DNA of 60,000 bases from NCBI RefSeq assembly GCF_032854445.1, contig NC_088304.1, forward strand, positions 10,801,704-10,861,703, read 5' to 3'. A model generated the notes under the pieces. That model was not told the DNA's origin and did no database searches. It was given only the letters and a program-made list of their open reading frames with translations. Origin of the DNA: Liolophura sinensis. Lineage: Eukaryota > Mollusca > Polyplacophora > Chitonida > Chitonidae. Each line of letters starts with the position of its first letter. The first letter of the stretch is position 1. Positions 10,646-21,889 of this stretch are shown one piece after another. A program made the position numbers and the translations under genes.

Positions 10646-11219
10646 CATTACATTTATTACCCTCAGTGACATCATGCACATTTACAGTCATCATGACCTT
10701 CTCAAAGTGAGCCTCTATCGTCCAAATCGGTAACTAAATCCGTCTTCACCATTTAGACTGTTACTCATACCATTGTTATGGCTTTCACTGTTACAACTTC
10801 CCGAATTACTGTTCACCTGCTGATCAAACACAGATACCCATTTCCGTCTGCTTTGGTGTACAATAACAAGTCTTCCACCATGCTGATCAAAAACCATAAA
10901 CACCGTCTTGTCCAATCACTGTGGCTGGACCTTGCTAATCGCTACTATCGGGACGTTTAAAATATACCTGGTCACGTCACCAGGCTGACAAAAGTCGACA
11001 CGCGGACATGTCCTGTTTTCTCAAAGGTCGCTGTATTTTTCTCCAAACTTTTAACTTCCACGAAAGCACGCCTGGCACTATATATTGCTGAAATATGTTT
11101 TTCCCACAATGGACCTTACGGTTGTGCCTTCTAAAGCAGGGAAGCTATTGATAAGTACCGAAGGTAAAGGACCTAGTACAGTAAGGCAGTTAATCGACAC
11201 CCCTCGAGGTACGATAAGA

Positions 11220-11559
11220 GTGAGTGAGTGCTTGGGGTTTAACGTCGTACTTAAATATTTTTCAAGTCTTATGACGACGAAGGAATACTAAGAATGCATG
11301 TAATGTGCCTCCTTGTTGAAGGACGGATTTCCACTGCCCTTATTTAGTGCTGCTTCACTGAGACGCCCTTACCGAAGTGAAGTAAGCCGCCCTGATACGG
11401 GTCAGTCAGTAGTTGCACTATCCCCTTCATGGTGAACGCCAAGTGAGGTAGCCGCAACTTCCTCTTTTGAAGTCTTAGGTGTGACTTGACCCAGGATTGA
11501 CCCTGAATCTACCGCTCCAAAGCGGACGCTCTACCCGCTGTGCATACGGGACCCGGTGG
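11220..11559 (-). mobile_element. SINE family 2, full length with 12-bp target duplication (copy 1)
   Basis: Reverse orientation: starts with TGAGTGAGTGCTTGGGGTTTAACG and ends in the tRNA-like head (GGATTGACCCTG, AGCGGACGCTCTAC). Flanked by GGTACGATAAGA at 11208-11219 and 11560-11571. Confidence 0.9.
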
Positions 11560-12175
11560 GGTACGATAAGAAAATGCAAATTTGAAAATCCCAGGGCAGT
11601 TCCAAAACAGAAAATTAAAAATTGGTCCAGTCATCAAATAAAAGTTATATGGGCCATACAAGAGATGGTTGATAAATAATAACTCGCCAAAAATACATTC
11701 TCGGTCAAAACGCCAATTATTCGTTCAAATACGTGAAGAAAAAGATTTGATCTGAGGGATCTCTTTTTTAAACGTTAATTCAACATTTAACCTAATCCCG
11801 ATTTTATACCATTTCCTTTTCTTTTATCCTTCCAATGGACATCCTACTCGCCAATCTCATCGTCCGTTTCGTTTACCATAGGGATTATCCTTCCTCTCAG
11901 TCGCTGATTCGGCTTCTTTTTTGGCGTTGACCATAAGTTGGAGGAAATCTGAATATTTCTACAATTCATAAAGGATATGGTGCGGTAAAGCGGAGAAAAC
12001 AGTCCCAGAGAGGTACGATAAGAAAGTGCAAGTTTCAAAATCCCCGCAGAATTCGGTAAAATTCGGAATCAGAAATATAAAACTTCGTCAAAGCACTAAA
12101 AGACATGGTTGGTTAGTAGTAACCCTCCAATAATGCACTCTCGATCAAAAACGCCAATTTTCGTTCAAGCGAGGC
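11560..12175. repeat. two diverged copies of a ~165-bp sequence
   Basis: 11560-11725 (GGTACGATAAGAAAATGC ... ACGCCAATTATTCGTTCAA) is repeated with divergence at 12011-12175 (GGTACGATAAGAAAGTGC ... ACGCCAATTTTCGTTCAA). Only the first lies in block copy 2, because the second falls in the ~690 bp missing there. Identity of the repeat is unknown. Confidence 0.65.
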
Positions 12176-12569
12176 ACTGTATTTTTTAATTCACAGTATA
12201 AAGATCAACGCTAATCAGAAAAATAATCTTCACTGAAACTTTTATGTGTGTATTTCTACGTGCTGTCAAAGTTTCGTTGTGGTTAATGTTTGTCTTCATA
12301 TAAATAAATTAAACTTTGTAAAGTGATGAGTTTTAGCCTAATCTGGCAAAATTAAAAAATACGTATTTCTGCCATAGTCAGTCAAGCACCCTTTATAGTA
12401 CAGTGAAACACTCCAAGACACTATGAAAAACTGATTGATCCTCCAGAAAGAGTTAGAATTTTTTTTTTGTCAACAGATTTTTTGCTTGAGTAAGATACAG
12501 AAAAATTAGAATGGATAATTGTTAAGCTATGTATTACGTGACGTGTGGCGACTATAGCGAAATTATACG

Positions 12570-13285
12570 TGATCCTGGTTGAGAGAACATATGGTCCTCC
12601 AGCTACTATTAACATTAACATTTATGGGGTAGAGTGAGTATAGGTTGAACATTTGCTATTTATATTTAATTGTAATTATATTTGTATTTAACTGATTGGT
12701 GCATAACTACGTGCTCAAGAGTTTTTCAGAAAGTTACATTTCCGGTACAGTGATTTCTCCCCAACTCTACAGTTTCTATTGCAAAAAAAAAAAAAGATAT
12801 TTCTGTGTGTCTGCAGCAGTCTACGATTTCTCAGTTTTAAGGCGTATACATCGCTTTAGTGTTACATTTGCAGCTTACAACTTGTATGCTTGTCATTTAA
12901 CAGGAAAAGGAAGAGTAAAATAGAATTGAAAACATAAGTAGCCTTGTGAGTGTGTCAGCAGCTGCCACTTACAGCTATAGTCAGTTTCGTTTCTTGAGGT
13001 GCACACATTTATGCACTGGGGCCCGAGTTTCCACCTTATCATTTCAGGTCCTGAGGATTCCTTCCAGAAGCCAGCTGGTATGACCTGTAGTCACGACAAT
13101 TATGCAAGCTATCTTTTAAACCATAACTGCCCTGCTGATTTCAGTTTCTGTCAGCTTTTAGATTAACATTCCGCAAACTTAAATTAATCCAGAGGTTAGC
13201 AATGCTGTTGCAGAGTTACTTCAACATACAAGAGCCCCCATGCTATCATACCAATAGACTAAACCAATCGCTTCCAAGATTAATT
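12570..13285. other. unassigned sequence between SINE and Penelope-like pseudogene (copy 1)
   Basis: Shared with 21230-21900. No recognisable protein. Homopolymer lengths differ between the copies (for example the A run near 12783). Confidence 0.5.
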
Positions 13286-13289
13286 ACTC

Positions 13290-14906
13290 GAAAGCAGTGA
13301 AAGATTTTTTCATTCCGATTATACTTCTGGTAGATACAGTTGTGACTGTGAATCGTGTGATTTTACTTACCGTCCATGTAAACACGTCATGACTGGTAAC
13401 CTTAATATTGTAAATAATGATGATCTTAGAAATCTATATATATGAGAGCTAATAAGAAAATTGTCCTTTCGGCGCTTGAAAGCCTTGCAAAAAATGGTGT
13501 TAAAGGGGTAGGTAGAAGGCCTCAGTCCATGACACTTGATTTGAGCTAGTAAAGAAAAAGGTTGTGTATGCAATGCACGATATTAGAACTAATGCTCACG
13601 CGGCAACCAAATAAGTTAGGATCGTACCGTGCGAAGGTACTTGATGACCTTCAGAAAAATATGTTATTGTTCCTGTGGACAAAGGTCCTAAAATATAGTA
13701 CTGACCGGCAAGATTTATTACTACTTGTACCAGTTGCTTGTAGAACAGCTTAACATCACAACAACTCCCACAACATCACGTATTCTAGAACGACCAATAC
13801 CCTGGAGGAGCTATTTAAAAATCATCAGTCCCTTCAAAACAGAGGAGTGTAATCCCCACCTCCCCGTCACATCGATATACAACAACTTTAATGGACTCCC
13901 AAAACTGTATAAATCTCCATATAAAGCTCACTATACTGTGGGATCGAGAAACACCCAACTTGTATCTACTCTCTTAAACGAAAGCACTACAAGAAGAACT
14001 GTTCTGCAATTGGAAAAAAAAATCAGGCGTTAATTATGTGGATCCTTAAAAACTCAAACGCCTCAATTACTACAATTTCTCACACAGAATTAATTGATAG
14101 AATGTCATCACTAAATGTATCGGTGTTTAATAAAACTGGTCACGGTTACGTTAACGTCAAAGGCAACAAAGCCTTCTTCAGTTCAGAAGGCTTGAATATC
14201 TCATGAATAACATCTATGTGAAATCCGGGAAACACCATATCCAGAGTGTATAGGTCTTGCGATGAGTACAAATTGTGCCCCAGTTTGGCCGACCTACACG
14301 TGTTCTCATGCAGAAAACTATTAAGTAGTAATCCTCACAAGATATGATCTCTCTCATTTACTGTGTTGATTATCTGCTGGCTTTAAACAATCCAGTTACC
14401 CACCTTCGCTTGATTTCCTGTCTCAATGACCAAAAAAGCGGTTCCTTTTTCACAGGCTTTGCGGACAAGAGGAATAGTTTCAATGCTGACATTGTAAATT
14501 ATTTTTACTGGACAGCAGTATACCAAAGGGTTTTACATGTGCGTGTACATATTTCGCCTTGTAGCATTTGTTTAGATCCTATGTGTTGTGTGAAGATTTC
14601 ATTCACAAAACTAGTGTGTCAAGGTTTCTCCATCATACGTCTTCACTCAAAGTTTTTAAGTTTTACAACGAGTAACAATTCTCTTGTAAATAAATATGGA
14701 CAGAGCGTTAGAATCTGTGTCGCTTTCCCTTTATGATTGTCTAATTCTGCTTAACCCGTGGCCAAAGGCCGTATAATTCATCGTGTTGAATTAGATACAT
14801 GAACAGTTGCCATCAAAGCGCAACTGAGATACATATTTTGTTTTGGACAACTAATATTCTAGCAGGGTACACTGTTTGAATAATGATTTCACTCAGTCGC
14901 CTAGAA
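13290..14906 (+). pseudogene. Penelope-like reverse transcriptase pseudogene (copy 1), cut at the gap
   Basis: Translated pieces in several frames follow one reverse transcriptase family in order: an N-terminal CDCESCDF..HVMTGN Cys/His segment (near 13335), the LDDLQKN and LVEQLNIT region, GLPKLYKSPYKA (13911-), MSTNCAPVWP (near 14264), a CVDYLLALNNP segment corresponding to the Y-x-DD catalytic box with its second Asp changed (near 14360), and a NSFNADIVNYF segment. Many frameshifts and stops; about 50 bp present in copy 2 is missing near 14180. Assignment to Penelope-like elements is from memory of the family; RT identity is firmer than clade. Confidence 0.7.
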
Positions 14907-15106
14907 NNNNNNNNNNNNNNNNNNNNNNNNNNNNNNNNNNNNNNNNNNNNNNNNNNNNNNNNNNNNNNNNNNNNNNNNNNNNNNNNNNNNNNNNNNNNNN
15001 NNNNNNNNNNNNNNNNNNNNNNNNNNNNNNNNNNNNNNNNNNNNNNNNNNNNNNNNNNNNNNNNNNNNNNNNNNNNNNNNNNNNNNNNNNNNNNNNNNNN
15101 NNNNNN
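14907..15106. other. assembly gap, exactly 200 N
   Basis: A run of 200 N. The round number suggests a fixed-size scaffold gap, not a measured length. Open frames drawn across it are meaningless. Confidence 0.99.
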
Positions 15107-15173
15107 CATACACTCAAAGGAATCCTTCGTCGTCATATGACTGAAAAATTTTTAAGTACTCTTCCGACCACAA

Positions 15174-15470
15174 TTACCTGCACACGTGGTAACCAAGCTC
15201 CTCCAGTCCCAAAGCAAAGGCGATTATGAAATATGTGACATTAGGAACATGCCCGCCAATGGCCACACCTTTAAGAATCAGGTGCGCCTCCTTACAACCT
15301 ATGCCAATATTAAAAGAGGACGAGGTGACTTTCGACTCCAGCCGTGCCATTAACCGCTGCGAAAAAGTACGTTGTACACACCACTTGTCTCCTTTAAACA
15401 TCTCCGCGATATGTCTGCATGACCGCATGACGGCGCTGGATTTAAAGCCAGGTGCATGAATTACCTTCAT
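15174..15470 (-). CDS. unidentified 98-codon ORF, possible exon
   Basis: Open for 98 codons and rich in ordinary residue composition (…SFNIGIGCKEAHLIL… …GGHVPNVTYFIIAFALGL…GYHVCR). At its 3' end a GTGCAG|GTAATT string would make a good splice donor at about 15177, so it could be an exon. The counterpart in block copy 1 has several frameshifting indels. I do not recognise the protein; it could also be part of an old transposon. Confidence 0.35.
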   Translation of the reverse strand: MKVIHAPGFKSSAVMRSCRHIAEMFKGDKWCVQRTFSQRLMARLESKVTSSSFNIGIGCKEAHLILKGVAIGGHVPNVTYFIIAFALGLEELGYHVCR

Positions 15471-15767
15471 AATGATAGTTCTGGTTAGTCATGCCTTTCT
15501 TGTTACTTGTAAATCTTAACATTACTTAGTGTCAAAAAATGTCGAAATTATTCCTCAGATTTTTTCACCTATAGTCAATATGGGGACACTACCTTACACT
15601 GTAGCCTCCTGTTTATTATAGTCTTCGCTAAAGCAATGAGTTGACAAAGACAATGTTTGACCTAACAGGTCTTACAGGAAAATTATGCCTGTTTTACGTT
15701 GTACAGTGCAGTGATTATGTGACATAGTCGCAAAGATTTTTAAACTCCTTGTCACGGACCAGACTAT

Positions 15768-17918
15768 CATACTTTCTTGGTTTTATCACCTTATGTTACC
15801 TGCTCCTATCTTACTTCTGGTGAATCACATTATGTTACCTGCTCCTATCTTACTTCTGGTGAATCACATTATGTTTACCTGCTCTATCCTTACTTCTGGT
15901 GAATCACATTATGTTACCTGCTCCTATCATACTTCTGGTTAATCACATTATGTTACCTGCTCCTATCATACTTCTGGTGAATCACATTATGTTACCTGCT
16001 CCTATCATACTTCTGGTGAATCACGTTATGTTACCTGCTCCTATCATACTTCTGGTGAATCACATTATGTTACCTGCTCCTATCATACTTCTGGTGAATC
16101 ACCTATGTTACCTGCTCCTATCATACTTCTGGTGAATCACATTATGTTAGCTGCTCCTGTCATACTTCTGGTGAATCACGTTATGTTACCTGCTCCTGTA
16201 TACTCCTGGTTAATCACCTTATGTTACCTGGCTCCTATCATACTTCTGGTTAATCACATTATGTTACCTGCTCCTATCATACTTCTGGTGAATCACGTTA
16301 TGTTACCTGCTCCTGTCATACTTCTGGTGAATCACATTATGTTACCTGCTCCCTATCATACTTCTGGTTAATCACATTATGTTACCTGCTCCTATCATAC
16401 TTTCTGGCTAATCACCTTATGTTACCTGCTCCTATCATACTTCTGGTGAATCACATTATGTTACCTGCTCCTATCATACTTCTGGTTAATCACATTATGT
16501 TACCTGCTCCTATCATACTTCTGGTGAATCACCTTATGTTACCTGTTCCTATCATACTTCTGGTGAATCACGTTATGTTACCTGCTCCTGTCATACTTTT
16601 GGTTAATCACCTTATGTGACCTGCTCCTATCATACTTCTGGTGAATCACGTTATGTTACCTGCTCCTATCATACTTCTGGTGAATCACATTATGTTACCT
16701 GCTCCTATCATACTTCTGGTGAATCACATTATGTTACCTGCTCCTATCATACTTCTGGTGAATCACATTATGTTAGCTGCTCCTGTCATACTTCTGGTGA
16801 ATCACGTTATGTTACCTGCTCCTATCATACTTTCTGGTGAATCACGTTATGTTGCCTGCTCCCATCATACTTCTGGTGAATCACGTTATGTTACCTGCTC
16901 CCATCATACTTCTGGTTAATCACCTTATGTTACCTGCTCCTGTATATTTCTGGCTAATCACCTTATGTTACCTGCTCCTATCATACTTCTGGTGAATCAC
17001 GTTATGTAACTGCTCCTGTCATACTTCTGGTGAATCACCTTATGTTACCTGCTCCTATCATACTTCTGGTGAATCACGTTATGTTGCCTGCTCCTGTCAT
17101 ACTTCTGGTTAATCACCTTATGTGACCTGCTCCGGTCATACTTCTGGTTAATCACCTTATGTGACCTGCTCCGGTCATACTTCTGGTGAATCACGTTATG
17201 TTACCTGCTCCTATCATACTTCTGGTTAATCACCTTATGTGACCTGCTCCTGTCATACTTCTGGTTAATCACCTTATGTGACCTGCTCCTATCATACTTC
17301 TGGTGAATCACGTTATGTTGCCTGCTCCTGTCATACTTCTGGTGAATCACGTTATGTTACCTGCTCCTATCATACTTCTGGTTAATCACCTTATGTGACC
17401 TGCTCCGGTCATACTTCTGGTTAATCACCTTATGTGACCTGCTCCGGTCATACTTCTGGTTAATCACCTTATGTGACCTGCTCCGGTCATACTTCAGGTG
17501 AATCACGTTATGTTACCTGCTCCTATCATACTTCTGGTTAATCACCTTATGTGACCTGCTCCTGTCATACTTCTGGTTAATCACCTTATGTGACCTGCTC
17601 CTATCATACTTCTGGTGAATCACGTTATGTTGCCTGCTCCTGTCATATGAATCACCTTATGTAACCTGCTCCGGTCATACTTCTGGTGAATCACCTTATG
17701 TTACCTGCTCCTATCATACTTCTGGTGAATCACGTTATGTTGCCTGCTCCTGTCATACTTCTGGTTAATCACCTTATGTTACCTGCTCCTATCATACTTC
17801 TGGTGAATCACCTTATGTTACCTGCTCCGGTCATACTTCTGGTTAATCACCCTATGTTACCTGCTCCTATATACTTCTGGTTAATCACCCTATGTTACCT
17901 GCTTCTATATACTTCTGA
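15768..17918 (+). repeat. 39-bp tandem array, about 55 copies (copy 2)
   Basis: Same unit as at 8112-8972, expanded. The proximal part is dominated by GTGAATCACATTATG units and the distal part by GTTAATCACCTTATGTGACC and CCGGTCATAC variants, so variants are clustered. Flanks match those of the short array. Open frames with 13-residue repeats are by-products. Confidence 0.95.
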
Positions 17919-18300
17919 AGTGAACAATCTCCCCTGTCTTTTATTCAAAAATTTCATTCCGAAATTCGTTTTGAATTCCAAGCTATTGAACAGAACGTTA
18001 ATCCATTACCAACCAAAAGCACCAGATACCACCCCTGTGAGCCGCCATCCAGTGGGTAACCCACTGATGAATCACTATAAATGACTAACGATAATTTGTC
18101 TCTATCGAGACTCGAAATTTCAGCGACACTTTGTCCGATCTAACTGGCTTAATTATACTGTTCCCTTCAATGAGATCTGTTACCTTAGATAATTTGACCC
18201 GGGTTGCTAAATTGTATGTATCAAACATGATGTCTGGTCTACTTTGATGACCTATCCATAAAAGTAGGACAACTTTAGATCTTAACACATGCTTTTCCGA

Positions 18301-18704
18301 GGAGGTGTCGTATCGGTCACACACGTGCTACGCATGGGTATTTGTTGAAAGGAGAAGATGCTCCTCATTGCTTTGCTTGTGATCAACGGTTCACAGTCAA
18401 GCACATATTGCTTGACTGTGGCGACTTTGCTCCTGTACAAGATTCCTTTTATCACGTGAGCTCTCTTTCAGAACTTTTCAATTCTGTAGAAAGTGATACT
18501 ATTTTTGATTTTCTCTCTACCATTGGTATGACAGGAAAGCTGTGATTTTAAACTACCGTCTGTGTTTGTTATGTGACTTCTGGTGTCCTTTTTTGACTGA
18601 ATAGTAAATGAATTATCCGTAGTAGATCGACTACTTGACGTTTTATTGTCGCGATAAAACTGAAATATTGTTGAAAGCGACGTTAAAACTTTCACTCACT
18701 CACT
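18301..18704 (+). mobile_element. 5'-truncated LINE (RNase H/zinc-knuckle end of ORF2) with 15-bp target duplication
   Basis: The target CACATGCTTTTCCGA occurs at 18286-18300 and 18705-18719 and only once in block copy 1. The insert opens in frame (from 18303) with RIGHTRATHGYLLKGEDAPH, then CFACDQRF and TVKHILLDC and stops at 18543-18545. This is the typical end of ORF2 in LINEs with an RNase H and a terminal CxxC...HxxxxC motif (I/Jockey/Nimb-like). The 3' UTR ends TTGTTGAAAGCGACGTTAAAAC and CACTCACTCACT, resembling the family 2 SINE tail. Confidence 0.9.
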
Positions 18705-18719
18705 CACATGCTTTTCCGA

Positions 18720-19785
18720 ACTGGTTAGACTGGACTCCTTTTCTGATGAGAAAAAAGTTTGATTCTTCACCGATAAGCTCTAAATCCTATATACTGAAAC
18801 GCCATATTGTCTTCCTTACCAATTTTGAATACAGATCGTATTTTATTGATAACAGAATCTTCAAATCCTAATGTGTCTGCTCGGATAAAATCGTCAACAT
18901 GACAAGCCGATATTCCCTGTAGCCCACCAGCCGAATTCATGTAACGAATACTACTGGGTCACGTTTTGACTTCACACCACGGCTTTTAAACATGGTGGAT
19001 CTTACCCTTTGTGTCAGGATATTTAAACATCAAACAGATGCATACTTATTTAATTTCCAGATCTGACAGAGACAACCAGGTCCTACCACAGAGCAACGGG
19101 GAGGGGGGGGGGCTGTTTCTGAGCAAACACAGAATATAATTGAAGACCTACAGCCTCTTTAGAACAAGTAGGGAAAGATCGCGGTATTGATTCATTATCA
19201 ACCTCTTCCAACCCCCTGGCTGGTAGTATGGCTTTCTGAACTGGGCCATTTTGTGAATCTTTCATAGTACACACCCATCTAGCGGACATACACATCAGAC
19301 AGCTGTATAAATAGCATTATTTTCCCAGCTTTTTAATTCTGCTGTTTTTGCATCCAACCAGACGCAATCCTTTACAATCATCACAACATCCGTATTATCT
19401 GCTTTTACACGATGAATACTCTCAGGTTGTACTTTGTAAGGTTTACAATGTCAGTTAAATCTACTGACTGTTTTACACCTGCAACAATTCTGGCGAGGTG
19501 TACTCGACATGCCAGTTATTTTACCCTGGCCACTAATTATTCTTGCAGCCAGTATCACCATTTTCTATATTTTCATAGGTTATATTATGCCCTGGCCTGA
19601 CTTGACTTTTAACAAATTTATACCTCAGTTATTAGGCCTGTGTGACATTTTTTTCATTTTTAGAATACATATTGGAGCGTTTGCATTACATTTCTTCCCA
19701 TCAGAGACATCATTTTCAGAATACACATATGGATCATTCATATTTTCGGAATGCATGTTAAATGGATCTTTTACATTACATTTCA
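18720..19785. other. block copy 2, unassigned sequence
   Basis: Shared with 9360-10437. It holds a G tract (about 9 bases near 19103; about 18 in copy 1) and open frames without recognisable domains. Confidence 0.5.
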
Positions 19786-19990
19786 CCCAGGAGTCTCTCA
19801 CCAATGCGGTCGCTGTGAGTTCAAGTCTAGCTCATGCTGGCTCCCTCTCCGGCCGTAAGTGGGAAGGTCTGCCAACAACCCGCGGATTGTCGATGGTTTC
19901 CCCCAGGCTGTGCGCGTTTTCCTCCCACCATAATGCCGGCAGGCGTCGTATAATTGAAATATTCTTGAGTACGGCATAAAACATCAATAA
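19786..19990 (+). mobile_element. SINE family 1 fragment (copy 2)
   Basis: Counterpart of 10438-10645, slightly closer to the family consensus (TTGAGTACGGCATAAAACATC). The head lacks box A. Confidence 0.8.
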
Positions 19991-20575
19991 ATACATTACA
20001 TTTATTACCCTCAGTGCCATCATGCACATTACATTTATCATGACCTTCTCAAAGTGAGCCACTATCGTCCAAAATCGGTAACTAAATCCGTCTTCACCAT
20101 TTAGACTGTTACTCATACCATTGTTATCGTTTTCACTGTTACAACTTCCCGAATTACTGTTCACCTGCTGATCAAACACATCAGATACCATTTCCGTCTT
20201 CCGCAGTCTGCTTTGGTGTACAATAACAAGTCTTCCACCATGCTGATCAAAAACCATAACACTGTCTTGTCCAATCACTGTGGCTGGACCTTTCTAATCG
20301 CTACTATCGGGACGTTTAAAATATACCTGGTCACGTCACCAGGCTGACAAAAGTCTTCACGTGGATGTGTCTGTTTTCTCAAAGGTCGTGTATTTTTCTC
20401 CAAACTTTTAACTTCCACGAAAGCACGCCTGGCACTATATATTGCTGAAATATGTTTTTCCAACAATGGACCTTACAGTTGTGCCTTCTAAAGCAGGGAA
20501 GATATTGATGAGTACCGAAGTTAAAGGACCTAGTACAGTAAGGCAGTTAATCGGCACCCCTCGAGGTACGATAAG

Positions 20576-20909
20576 AGTGAGTGCTTGGGGTTTAACGTCG
20601 TACTTAAATATTTTTCAGTCTTATGACGAGGAAGGAATACTAAGAATGCATGTAATGTGCCTCCTTGTTGCAGGACGGATTTCCACCGCTCTTATTTAGT
20701 GCTGCTTCACGGAGACGCCTTACCGAAGTGAAGTTAGCCGCCCGATACGGGTCAATCAGTAGTTGCACTATCCCCTTCATAGTGAACGCCAAGTGAGGTA
20801 GCCGCAACTCCCTCTTTTGAAGTCTTAGGTATGACTTGACCCAGGATTGACCCTGAATCTACCGCTCCCGAAGCGGACGCTCTACCCGCTGTGCAAATGG
20901 GACCGGTGG
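20576..20909 (-). mobile_element. SINE family 2, full length (copy 2)
   Basis: Counterpart of 11220-11559 with flanking duplication GGTACGATAAGA at 20565-20576 and GGCACGATAAGA at about 20910-20921 (one base changed). Same site as in copy 1, so the insertion predates the split of the two copies. Confidence 0.88.
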
Positions 20910-21889
20910 GGCACGATAAGAAAATGCAAATTTGAAAATCCCAGGGCAGTTCCAAAACAGAAAATTAAAAATTGGTCCAGTCATCAAATAAAAGTTATAT
21001 GGCCATACAAGAAATGGTTGATAAGTAATAACTGGCCAAAAATACATTTTCGATCAAAACGCCAATTATTCGTTCAAATACGTGAAGGAAAAGATTTGAT
21101 CTGAGGGATCTCTTTTTTAAACGTTAATTCAACATTTAACCTAATCCCGATTTTATACCATTTCGTTTTCTTTTATCCTTCCAATGGGCATCCTACCCAC
21201 CAGCCTCATCGTCCGGTTGACCGTGATTCCTGGTTGAGAGAACATATGGCCCTCCAGCTACCATTAACATTAACATTTATGGGGTAGAGTGGGTATAGGG
21301 CTGAACATTTGTTATTTATATTTAATTGTAATTTATATTTGTATTTGATTGATTGGTGCATAACTGCGTGCCCAAGAATTTTTCAGAAAGTTACATTTCT
21401 GGTGCAGTGATTTTCCCCCCAACTCTACAGTTTCTAAAGCAAAAAATAGATATTTCTGTGTGTCTGCAGCAGTCTGCGATTTCTCAGTTTTAAGGGCTAT
21501 ACACCGCCTTAGTGTACATTTGGAGCTTTACAATTTGTATGCTTGTCATTTAACAGAAAAGGAAGAGTAAAATAGAATTGAAAACATAAGTAGCCTTGCG
21601 AGTGTGTCAGCAGCTGTCAGTTTCGTTTCTTGAGGTGTACATATTTATGCACTGGGGCCGATTTTCCACCTTATCATTTCAGGTCCTGAGGATTCCTTCC
21701 AGAAGCCAGCTGGTATGACCTGTAGTCACGACAATTATGCAAGCTATCTTTTAACCATAACTGCCCTGCTGATTGCAGTTTCTGTCAGCTTTTAGATTAA
21801 CATTCCGCAAACTTTAAATAATCCAGAGGTTAGCAATGCTGTGCAGAGTTACTTCAACATACAAGAGCCCCCATGCTATCATACCAATA

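Larger units (their letters stand above)
7436..14906 (+). repeat. duplicated block, copy 1 (right end of left contig)
   Basis: This ~7.5 kb segment is collinear with 15107-23578 across the 200-N gap. Differences are small indels plus a shorter 39-bp array, absence of the LINE insertion, and ~690 bp extra at about 11868-12562. Its Penelope-like pseudogene is cut off at the gap, while in copy 2 it continues about 180 bp further. This is the pattern expected for an unmerged overlap. Confidence 0.9.

Noticed and set aside
14813-15229. Open frames on both strands across the N run
   Set aside because: They consist mostly of unknown residues from the assembly gap.
8112-17918. CRISPR-like array
   Set aside because: The whole unit repeats with no unique spacers, and the genome is eukaryotic.
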